DNA from: an uncultured Bacteroidota bacterium
GTDB lineage: Bacteria > Bacteroidota > Bacteroidia > Chitinophagales > Chitinophagaceae
Length of the DNA: 5,307 bases
NCBI GenBank assembly: GCA_903912435.1
Contig: CAIWHI010000706.1
Location: forward strand, 1-5,307
Direction of reading: 5' to 3'
The notes beneath the pieces were generated by a model. It saw only the letters and a program-made list of their open reading frames with translations. It made no database searches and was not told the DNA's origin. This document shows positions 1 to 5,291 of this stretch, in pieces; the stretch's first letter is position 1, and each line of letters begins with the position of its first letter. The position numbers were made by a program, and so were the translations under genes.

Positions 1-234
1 ATTCCGATAGCCTTGGAAAAACTCAAAGAGAACCTATTTGCCGAAGGAGATTTATATCCTGGTGACTTATTGAAAAGCGTCCTTACCTCTAGAATGGATT
101 TTTGGAACAGCAATCCTACTTTAAAAATGGAATTGATCAGTATCTATAAAGCCCAAATAAGTCTTGACTGGGGCGATGAAATAAGTGAAAGCAGTATTTC
201 GAAAACTAGAAAGGCATTTGATGCGTTCGTTTAA
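1..234 (+). CDS. C-terminal part of a CDI immunity-like protein (partial, 5' end outside window)
   Basis: The frame is open from the first base and ends at TAA 232-234, giving 77 residues that begin IPIALEKL. The TTG at 13 is only an internal codon, so the true start lies to the left. The segment IALEKLKENLFAEGDLYPGD followed by LLKSVL and then FWNSNPTL matches my memory of a family annotated as contact-dependent growth inhibition system immunity protein, whose members share an 'ALERLEQNPLAEGDFYPGDLL...FW..NP.L' C-terminal half. Known role of the family: a small cytoplasmic protein that binds and neutralises a cognate toxin domain delivered by neighbouring cells. The usual length is around 100-150 residues, so roughly a third to a half is missing here. 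A partner toxin would normally be encoded upstream, off the left edge, so this cannot be tested here. The gene converges on the lipoprotein gene with an 11-base gap. The coding call is firm; the family assignment rests on remembered motif similarity. Confidence 0.75.
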   Translation: MPIALEKLKENLFAEGDLYPGDLLKSVLTSRMDFWNSNPTLKMELISIYKAQISLDWGDEISESSISKTRKAFDAFV

Positions 235-250
235 TTTAGGGTTCCCTAAA
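235..250. terminator. Short palindrome at a convergent gene junction, possible weak bidirectional terminator
   Basis: TTTAGGG (235-241), TT, CCCTAAA (244-250) is a perfect 7-base inverted repeat. Allowing a four-base loop it forms a 6-bp stem. It begins immediately after the stop codon of the immunity-like gene and contains the TAG stop of the oppositely oriented lipoprotein gene (246-248). Neither side carries a proper U-tract, so intrinsic termination would be weak. Its position exactly between two convergent genes is the main support. Confidence 0.35.
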
Positions 251-914
251 AATTCACATATACCAAGTGGGTATAAAGTGGAGGGCAAGGACCTACAAGG
301 CATTCTACTGTTTCAGCTACTTTTATCAGTCCTTTTTCGCTCCAATATTCAGTGAGGTAATTTGATTCTAGTTTAATGCAATTAAAGGTGCCGGCTTTTG
401 TGGTAACCTTTACATATTTGTCCCATTGTTTCATTATCCGGTAAGATGATGTTGTTGTAAATACAGGTTCCCAGGAAGTACCTAATGTTGCAGGGAATTT
501 AAGTTCTAAAAAGGTAGCATCAGGGTATAATAAAGAATCCCTCAACCCGAAATCTGGAGAAATGGGGCCGGTAAGACCAAAGGAGTAGGCAAAGGTCCAA
601 TTGGTTGCTAAAAGGTGTAAACCGTCGGATAGGTTGGCATAATACATATTGCCTATAAAACCAGAATTGGTCTTGGTAACCTTAAATGCAGCCATTCCAC
701 CTATGGTTGTGTCTTTTACTACTCTTATGGTATCCCCATTATCGTATACCCACATATGTCCTACTATCAATGGGAAGCTGTTCAATTGGACAGCAGGCCC
801 CGGTACATCAGTTTCATATCCATTAGGGTCGGTGCTGGTAAGAGGCATTTTTGTCCTGCACGAGGTGGAAACCAAAGCTACCAGCATTAAGGAGCATATC
901 ATAAGGTGTTTCAT
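246..914 (-). CDS. Predicted outer-membrane/periplasmic lipoprotein of unknown function
   Basis: 222 residues from the ATG at 914-912. A second in-frame ATG at 929 would add five residues (MRYIA). I prefer 914 because it begins directly with a compact signal peptide: MKH, a hydrophobic run (LMICSLMLVALV), then STSC. Cys19 is the likely lipidated residue. The lipobox is imperfect (Ser at -3), but Ser at -1 and an early Cys are common in Bacteroidota lipoproteins. The mature part opens with a Pro/Thr-rich linker and continues as a probable all-beta domain. Recognisable patches are FPLIVGHMWVYDNGDTI near residues 47-63, FPATLGTSW at 140-148, KAGTFNCIKL at 173-182 and WSEKGLIK at 191-198. This spacing resembles Bacteroidota hypothetical lipoproteins in which a 'GTF.C' strand precedes a 'GLIK' strand, but I cannot name a domain. 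Three further Cys (179, 205, 210) could form disulfides in the periplasm. It lies 75 bases downstream of the peptidase gene on the same strand with no convincing terminator between, so co-transcription is possible. Function unknown. Confidence 0.85.
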   Translation of the reverse strand: MKHLMICSLMLVALVSTSCRTKMPLTSTDPNGYETDVPGPAVQLNSFPLIVGHMWVYDNGDTIRVVKDTTIGGMAAFKVTKTNSGFIGNMYYANLSDGLHLLATNWTFAYSFGLTGPISPDFGLRDSLLYPDATFLELKFPATLGTSWEPVFTTTSSYRIMKQWDKYVKVTTKAGTFNCIKLESNYLTEYWSEKGLIKVAETVECLVGPCPPLYTHLVYVNF

Positions 915-989
915 AGCTATATAACGCATATTGTAGTGTTTTATTATGGTGGAAACATGTAATTTATATGCTAAATTATGAAATTGCCA

Positions 990-3974
990 TTAGTTAAGTG
1001 ATGACCTTATTTGTTTTGAAGTTTCTTTAAGCCAATTGATATTTTGCAACATCAAGGTAAATGATACGCTGCGGTTCCATTTATTTTTATTGCCGAAGGT
1101 ATTGGTTACATAGTTCTGGTAATCATTACTCATGATTATTGGGATATATACATTCAAAACATTTTTGGCTAAAGCAATTTCTACCCCACCATCATAAAGT
1201 AGGGTGCTGGAACTGGCATTTGATATACTTGGTGTTGCATTGGGTATCAGCCCTACATCAAAGAATAACCTGATAGGCAATAATTTGAGGCGGGGTAGGT
1301 CGGTTTCCAGGTTCAGAGTGGCCATCCAGTTGTCGCTACGGCTCACATTGCCATATACGGGAACTTTAAAGCCTCCTTCCTGTATGGAAATTTGTTCTGA
1401 GTAATGGCCATTAATATCGTTGCGGTTATAGTATGTGCCATCGTAGAGATAATCGTTTTTGCCGCTGTAGCTCGAATTCAATTGGTAAATAGAAGTAACC
1501 GCAAGGTCGTTGGTGATAGGGAAGTATTTACCTACAAACCCTCGCACATAGAGGGCCTTGTTTTTGATGTTGTAGTTGATTTTTATTTTTCCCTCTGCGC
1601 TCAACTTAGCAAAGTCGGCACCCATCTGGCCTTCAATATTGAAGCTGAATGGATTGTAGGTGCGGCGATTATCATGGCTATAACGAATCAGACCATAATA
1701 ATTTGTAGCTGAAACCGATGTGGCTTTGCCAAGGCTTATATGTCCTGCGTCGTAGGTGTCTTTGGTAATGCTATAACCCTTCAATAGCAGGGTGCGAATA
1801 ACCGGGCTTTGCGCATCATGCTCATGGAAGGTGAAGGTAATAGATGGGGCTATTTTGGTATAACGGTTGTAGTATTCATCTTTAAGCCCCATTGATGGTT
1901 CGTAGTCATGGAAAGATTTTCCGTCTACCTGTAATATTACCTCCTTAAACTTCCTACGAGGGAACCATACATAGCCTATTGACCCTGCACCAGTAATTTG
2001 CTGGCTAGCAAAACCATACATAGGCACAAGTGCAAAGCGGAATCTGTTTTCAGGAACAGTAAGATTATGAAAAACCAGGCCAAGCATAAAGCCGTCGTAA
2101 TGGTTGGCACCTATAGCCGGTGCAAAATAGAACTGTATTTTATTACTCTCATTGAAACCTATAAATGGCCTCATCTTTAAGCCGAAATTGTGTATCAGGG
2201 CATGGCGTTTCCAGGCATTGTTGGCGGGTACCACATCTGGTGTGGCATTGTCAATTTTTATCTTGGTCCAGTCGGTAGTAGCAAGGGTGATGGTGGTTTT
2301 CCTGGCAAAAGCCCCGGCCCAGCCTGATGAAATGATGCTATCTTTTGAGTAGGCATTAATCATTACCGGTAGACTTATGCCCGATTTGTTCTTGATGGTC
2401 ACCTCTGTATTATTGCCATTGATACGGGCTTTGGTAATTTTAAAATCAATCTTATGGTCGGTTTGTAACAATGTATCAAAAAACCATCCCAAAGATTTTG
2501 GGGTATTCTTTTCCATTATTTTCCTGAAATCCTCGGGGTAGGGGTGGTGGAAATGCCATGTGTCGAAATACTCCTTCATGCCCTTGCTGAAATCGGCCTC
2601 ACCCATATATTTCTCCATCCACCGCATGAAAACTGCAGTTTTGAAATATACATCCAGTCCATAGTTCAGCTTTTTGAATTTGTCTGAAGTTTGTTCTATA
2701 GGCTGATCTTCACTGGTGGCCATAAATTCGTATAATATCAGGTTTTCGGTTCGGGCTACTTTATAGTTCTTTATGGTGTCGTGGTCTTTGATGGTTGTTT
2801 TTTGTTCGTAAAAACTATTCATGCCTTCATCCATCCAGGCATGGTCGCGCTCATTGCTGCCCAGCATACCATAAAACCAGTTGTGCCCGGCCTCATGTAT
2901 AATCACGGTCTTCAAATTGTTTTGAGCAGCCTTATCTATAATGGTTACAGTAGGGTATTCCATACCACCACCGGCTTTCATATCGCCTAGTACCGCCTTT
3001 ATTGTTTTGTATTGGTAAGGGCCTACCCAGCTACCGTAGCAATGAATGGTTTCTTTAAGGTTGTCATTTCCGTGCTTCCATAATTTCTGGTATTGTGGCA
3101 GGAAAGCAGTGTAGGTTGTAACCACCAGATTATTACCCGGTGATACAGCCGTGTCTTTTCTTACAATCCAGCGCTTGTCGGCAAACCATGCAAAATCATG
3201 CACATTGTCCTCGTGGAAATGGATGGTCTTGGTTTCAGGGGTGCTATAAGGTGTGCTTTTCTTATAAAGGGTGTCTGAGGGAAGGGAATCTTTTGATTTT
3301 TTATCCAGCCAGTTATTTTCGGTTTCATCAAGGCAATTGCCTGTAGCCATTACCACATAGTTGGCCGGAAGGGTGATGGCAACGTCATAAGATCCATATT
3401 CACTATAAAACTCGCCCTGATCCAGGTAGGAGATTGGGTGCCAGCCTTTGGTGTCATATACTGCGGGTTTAGGAAACCACTGGGATATATAATAGGCCTG
3501 GCCCGAATGCCCCATCCGCGAAAAAACCTTGGGTACCTTTACCCTGAATGGGGTGGAAACCACAATTCTCTTCCCTGGGTATAGGGGTGTTTCAAGGTCT
3601 ATGCGGGCGATGTCAGGTTCGTCCTGGGTTTGGGCAAACTCGGTATATTTGCCATCTACCATAAACTTAAGGCTATCAATAAAGCCGCGGTCTTTGGGCT
3701 TGGCATAATAGAAATTGGTATTGCCATTCCTGTCTTGCTGTTTGGCAAAAGGAGTATGGTCATTTAGGTAGGCATTAGGCCAAAGGTGCAGGTAGATGAA
3801 CTTAAGGGTATCAGGCGAATTGTTGGTATATGTAAATTCTTCAGTAGCATGCAGGAAATGCTTTTTGTCATCTAGAGAAACTTCAATTTTAGTATCTACC
3901 CTTTGCTGCCATTTTGGTTGGGCTATAGCCGGGAATGCAGCCAAAACTGCTAAGAAGAGAAAAGATTGCTTCAT
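990..3974 (-). CDS. Secreted M1-family zinc metallopeptidase with C-terminal outer-membrane beta-barrel-like domain
   Basis: 994 residues from the ATG at 3974-3972. The frame extends to a TTG at 4043, but that adds 23 residues of non-signal sequence, whereas the ATG gives a clean signal peptide, MKQSFLFLAVLAAFPAIA, probably cut before Gln19. Approximate order: N-terminal M1 beta domain (19-235); gluzincin catalytic domain (240-500) with the exopeptidase motif GGGMEYP (335-341, equivalent to GAMEN), the zinc site HEAGH (360-364) with third ligand Glu383 exactly 18 residues on in WMDEG, and a probable transition-state Tyr443 in YFKTAVF; a beta-sandwich domain (about 505-590); and a long beta-rich segment (about 595-994). 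The last part alternates polar and aromatic/aliphatic residues and ends with IRLFFDVG (901-908), DGGVEIAL (928-935) and VYIPIIMS (942-949), which resembles the end of Omp85/D15-type barrels. Family knowledge: M1 enzymes remove N-terminal residues from peptides. Inference: the enzyme is held at the outer membrane by its own barrel; whether the catalytic part faces the periplasm or the outside is not shown. Active-site residues look intact. The lipoprotein gene follows on the same strand. Confidence 0.93.
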   Translation of the reverse strand: MKQSFLFLAVLAAFPAIAQPKWQQRVDTKIEVSLDDKKHFLHATEEFTYTNNSPDTLKFIYLHLWPNAYLNDHTPFAKQQDRNGNTNFYYAKPKDRGFIDSLKFMVDGKYTEFAQTQDEPDIARIDLETPLYPGKRIVVSTPFRVKVPKVFSRMGHSGQAYYISQWFPKPAVYDTKGWHPISYLDQGEFYSEYGSYDVAITLPANYVVMATGNCLDETENNWLDKKSKDSLPSDTLYKKSTPYSTPETKTIHFHEDNVHDFAWFADKRWIVRKDTAVSPGNNLVVTTYTAFLPQYQKLWKHGNDNLKETIHCYGSWVGPYQYKTIKAVLGDMKAGGGMEYPTVTIIDKAAQNNLKTVIIHEAGHNWFYGMLGSNERDHAWMDEGMNSFYEQKTTIKDHDTIKNYKVARTENLILYEFMATSEDQPIEQTSDKFKKLNYGLDVYFKTAVFMRWMEKYMGEADFSKGMKEYFDTWHFHHPYPEDFRKIMEKNTPKSLGWFFDTLLQTDHKIDFKITKARINGNNTEVTIKNKSGISLPVMINAYSKDSIISSGWAGAFARKTTITLATTDWTKIKIDNATPDVVPANNAWKRHALIHNFGLKMRPFIGFNESNKIQFYFAPAIGANHYDGFMLGLVFHNLTVPENRFRFALVPMYGFASQQITGAGSIGYVWFPRRKFKEVILQVDGKSFHDYEPSMGLKDEYYNRYTKIAPSITFTFHEHDAQSPVIRTLLLKGYSITKDTYDAGHISLGKATSVSATNYYGLIRYSHDNRRTYNPFSFNIEGQMGADFAKLSAEGKIKINYNIKNKALYVRGFVGKYFPITNDLAVTSIYQLNSSYSGKNDYLYDGTYYNRNDINGHYSEQISIQEGGFKVPVYGNVSRSDNWMATLNLETDLPRLKLLPIRLFFDVGLIPNATPSISNASSSTLLYDGGVEIALAKNVLNVYIPIIMSNDYQNYVTNTFGNKNKWNRSVSFTLMLQNINWLKETSKQIRSSLN

Positions 3975-3978
3975 GCCG

Positions 3979-3986
3979 CTAAAGTA
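3979..3986 (-). promoter_or_regulatory. Possible -7 promoter element of the M1 peptidase gene
   Basis: Read on the minus strand this is TACTTTAG, one mismatch from the Bacteroidota -7 consensus TAnnTTTG, ending exactly four bases (CGGC) before the ATG at 3974. A TTTA about 17 bases further upstream could serve as a poor -33 element. If real, transcription would begin at or within a few bases of the ATG. No Shine-Dalgarno sequence is visible between the element and the start codon, which is consistent with that. Confidence 0.3.
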
Positions 3987-4025
3987 AGGAACGTTGGTTA
4001 AATAAAGTCTACCAGAGGGAGATGT

Positions 4026-4033
4026 TATTTTTC
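4026..4033 (+). promoter_or_regulatory. Possible -7 promoter element of the small open frame at 4038
   Basis: TATTTTTC differs from TAnnTTTG only in the last base and ends exactly four bases before the ATG at 4038, the same spacing as for the peptidase and for the barrel gene at 4353. No convincing -33 element was found at the expected distance; the nearest TTG (3994-3996) is too far away. The element lies in the 63-base gap between divergent starts, so this promoter would overlap or abut that of the peptidase. Confidence 0.25.
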
Positions 4034-4037
4034 TTTT

Positions 4038-4169
4038 ATGCAAGGCGTAAAGGCCGCGAATAGCGACCTATTTAAGGACTTTTACAACGCCGCAGAAATG
4101 GAAAAGAACAAGCCAAATGGTGGACTTTATTTAATCATCGTTCCTAAGGTAAAAGCTGTGATTGCTTAA
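4038..4169 (+). CDS. Possible small protein, 43 residues, unrecognised
   Basis: An ATG at 4038 opens a 43-codon frame ending at TAA 4167-4169. The preceding in-frame stop is TAA at 3999-4001 and there is no other ATG between, so the frame is self-contained. The product begins MQGVKAANSDLFKDFYNAAE, continues with a charged stretch (MEKNKPNGG) and ends with an apolar segment (LYLIIVPKVKAVIA). The N-terminal half looks like an amphipathic helix; the C-terminal half could be two beta strands or a membrane-associating segment, with no signal peptide. Codon third positions are mixed G/C/T, as in the real genes here, and unlike the AT-rich DNA immediately downstream, which favours coding. It is divergent from the peptidase gene (63-base gap) and lies 183 bases upstream of the barrel gene on the same strand. 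I do not recognise a family. Alternatives are a fragment of a decayed larger gene or a chance open frame. Confidence 0.45.
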   Translation: MQGVKAANSDLFKDFYNAAEMEKNKPNGGLYLIIVPKVKAVIA

Positions 4170-4352
4170 ATATATGCATGAAAATGAATAACGATAGGTG
4201 CATTATATTATTGCAGGTAAGCAGGACTCTTTGCGATACTTTGCCCTAAACTGTAGGATTATAGACCAGATAATGGACTAATAAATATTTTCATATCATA
4301 GAAATTTCTCTAAAAACGTTTGTAAGACAGATTTTTTTATTATTTTTCGCCA
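4170..4352. other. AT-rich intergenic region upstream of the barrel gene
   Basis: Apart from the promoter-like elements at 4319-4348, this stretch shows no coding frame. Near its left end an imperfect inverted repeat pairs 4170-4178 (ATATATGCA) with 4199-4208 (TGCATTATAT) around a 20-base loop, with one bulged base. It is AT-rich and is not followed by a T-run, so it is a poor terminator candidate for the small open frame. A CTTTGCGATACTTTGCCC stretch around 4229-4246 contains TACTTTGC, which resembles but does not fit the -7 consensus spacing. Confidence 0.4.
4319..4348 (+). promoter_or_regulatory. Likely Bacteroidota-type promoter of the barrel gene at 4353
   Basis: TTTG at 4319-4322 fits the -33 element and TATTTTTC at 4341-4348 fits the -7 element TAnnTTTG except for its final base. 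The spacing is 18 bases, close to what is known for Bacteroidota primary sigma factor promoters. The -7 box ends four bases (GCCA) before the ATG, so the transcript would start at or next to the start codon. This is the best of the three promoter candidates here because both elements are present. Confidence 0.5.
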
Positions 4353-5048
4353 ATGAAACGACTATTACTTTTTACACTTATCCTACTATCGGGTTTGGCG
4401 TGTTTTGGCAATGCCTTTTATTTCGGTTTTGATGGTGTTGGTGTCACAACCAAGAATAACTATAACATAGGCTATAGCTATGGTTCTTACCAGTTTAAAG
4501 GGGTAGGCAATGGCATAGGTACAGGTGGTATGGAAATATTCCAGCAGTTTAATATTTACTATGATAGGGAAAGGGCTGCCAGCTCGGGTACTAGTGTAAG
4601 GTATAACCTCACCTATCGCTTTGTATCTCCAATGATTGTTTGGCAGTTATGCAAATCGGGCCAGGTGCAGGCGTATGCCAATGCAGGTGTGGGTGACCTA
4701 CAGTCTGGTACTGCAACCCTTAGGAAATGGAATAATGCATCATGGTCTACACAGGGTGCTGCTTATGATAGCCTTGTAGATAAAACATCTACCATTAGCC
4801 CCTATGCTGTACGCCTTGGTTTCGGATTTACAGAATATTATCATTTGGGTGGCAATTTCCACTTGTTTTTCAATCAGGATTTTGGATTCCTTGTTACCCC
4901 TATTTTGGACGTAGCAGGTGATGATTATAAGAATATGAAAGGCAATGTGGCTCATTTGTTCCAGCCTAGCTATATATCATTAAGGGCAGGTATTGCTATT
5001 ATAACCCACTCGAAAGAGAATCCGCATCCGTATAGGATTTATTGGTAG
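4353..5048 (+). CDS. Exported protein, probable small outer-membrane beta-barrel, unknown function
   Basis: 231 residues from the ATG at 4353, chosen because it starts a clear signal peptide: MKR followed by LLLFTLILLSGLA, with cleavage probably near CFGNA (residues 17-21). Cys17 is not in a normal lipobox (Gly at -3, Leu at -2), so lipidation is unlikely. The mature chain alternates in hydrophobicity and is rich in Tyr, Phe and Gly, with about eight candidate strands near 22-32, 36-50, 58-71, 81-99, 103-115, 150-160, 165-185 and 205-217. The longest non-strand stretch (about 116-148, Ser/Thr/Asn-rich) would be an external loop. The size and pattern fit the loosely defined 'outer membrane beta-barrel protein' class of Bacteroidota, here an eight-stranded barrel. 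The last strand is followed by a short polar tail ending PYRIYW with a terminal aromatic residue. No specific family was recognised. The gene appears monocistronic, with its own promoter upstream and a strong terminator 17 bases after the stop. Confidence 0.88.
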   Translation: MKRLLLFTLILLSGLACFGNAFYFGFDGVGVTTKNNYNIGYSYGSYQFKGVGNGIGTGGMEIFQQFNIYYDRERAASSGTSVRYNLTYRFVSPMIVWQLCKSGQVQAYANAGVGDLQSGTATLRKWNNASWSTQGAAYDSLVDKTSTISPYAVRLGFGFTEYYHLGGNFHLFFNQDFGFLVTPILDVAGDDYKNMKGNVAHLFQPSYISLRAGIAIITHSKENPHPYRIYW

Positions 5049-5059
5049 TAGAATATTAT

Positions 5060-5116
5060 TTTCATAAACGACAATGCCACATCTTTAGAAGGTGTGGCAT
5101 TGTCGTTTTTATGAAA
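5060..5116 (+). terminator. Strong intrinsic terminator after the barrel gene
   Basis: Bases 5066-5085 pair with 5089-5108 as a 20-bp stem (one G-U wobble at 5082/5092) closed by a three-base loop (TAG, 5086-5088). The right arm runs into TTTTT (5106-5110), the expected U-tract. Outside this, TTTCAT (5060-5065) can pair with ATGAAA (5111-5116) across a two-base bulge, extending the hairpin. An AAA tract precedes the left arm, so the structure may also act weakly on the other strand. It lies directly after the stop codon of the barrel gene (5048). Confidence 0.88.
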
Positions 5117-5259
5117 TGTTGCAGTTTTTTGGTATTTTATAACACAAATCAGATAGTGCCATCCATAGGGCCGTGGTGCCGGATTCTATTATTTCTAACA
5201 GTATTTTTTTGATGGTCGTCCGCTTTTTTTAATGCTATTTGTAGCTATTTTTTTAGTAG
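5117..5259. other. Non-coding stretch with repeated poly-T runs
   Basis: No credible coding frame. It contains a GC-richer patch at about 5154-5184 in which GTGCC occurs twice (near 5156 and 5176), then T-runs near 5203-5210, 5223-5230 and 5248-5254. GCTATTT occurs twice ten bases apart (5234-5240 and 5244-5250). No classical terminator or riboswitch could be recognised. The mixture suggests a structured or repeat-derived intergenic element continuing into the hairpin at 5260. Confidence 0.4.
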
Positions 5260-5279
5260 CCCCGGCATTTATGCCGGGG
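5260..5279. repeat. GC-rich perfect hairpin, possibly a dispersed intergenic repeat or 5'-UTR structure
   Basis: CCCCGGCAT (5260-5268) and ATGCCGGGG (5271-5279) are perfect inverted repeats separated by TT, giving a stem of eight or nine base pairs that is much more GC-rich than its surroundings. It is preceded, not followed, by a T-run, and on the minus strand it is followed by an A-run, so it does not fit an intrinsic terminator in either direction. It lies 12 bases before a possible start codon at 5292, with a GAGGGG between. Similar CCCCGGCAT-type hairpins are, from memory, frequent between genes in this phylum, which would make it a dispersed element; that could not be checked here. Confidence 0.6.
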
Positions 5280-5280
5280 A

Positions 5281-5286
5281 GAGGGG
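5281..5286 (+). promoter_or_regulatory. Purine-rich, ribosome-binding-site-like sequence before a possible start at 5292
   Basis: GAGGGG is separated by five bases from the ATG at 5292-5294. Shine-Dalgarno sites are not seen before the other genes in this window, so it would be exceptional if functional. The hairpin at 5260-5279 abuts it, so ribosome access could depend on that structure. The alternative ATG at 5287 reaches a stop after two codons. Confidence 0.25.
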
Positions 5287-5291
5287 ATGCA

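Noticed and set aside
649..924. A 91-codon plus-strand open frame opposite the lipoprotein gene
   Set aside because: The minus-strand frame has a signal peptide, a lipidation Cys and a consistent beta-domain pattern; the plus-strand frame has none of these and overlaps it completely.
960..978. Inverted repeat TAATTT/AAATTA between the peptidase and lipoprotein genes as a terminator
   Set aside because: The stem is only six A-T pairs with no GC content and no following U-tract on the minus strand, so it is unlikely to terminate transcription.
990..1100. Type IX secretion C-terminal domain on the peptidase
   Set aside because: The C-terminus lacks the usual Ig-like sorting-domain pattern (PNP motif and a closing KxxxK/R-type strand); it ends in barrel-like strands and a short polar tail.
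1404..1712. A 102-codon open frame on the plus strand inside the peptidase gene
   Set aside because: It lies wholly antisense to a strongly supported M1 peptidase coding region, shows no recognisable motif, and runs of hydrophobic residues are expected from antisense reading of this sequence. The other plus-strand frames between 1200 and 3990 were rejected for the same reason.
3975..4043. Upstream TTG start for the peptidase (adding 23 residues)
   Set aside because: The extra residues do not form a signal sequence and would bury the evident signal peptide, while the ATG at 3974 starts it directly and has a -7-like box just upstream.
4389..4415. Lipoprotein signal for the barrel protein (Cys17)
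   Set aside because: Residues before Cys17 are Gly at -3 and Leu at -2, which do not fit a lipobox; a standard signal peptidase I site near residues 20-21 is more likely.
5260..5279. GC-rich hairpin as an intrinsic terminator
   Set aside because: The T-run lies before the stem on the plus strand, and on the minus strand the stem is followed by an A-run, so the U-tract is on the wrong side in both directions.
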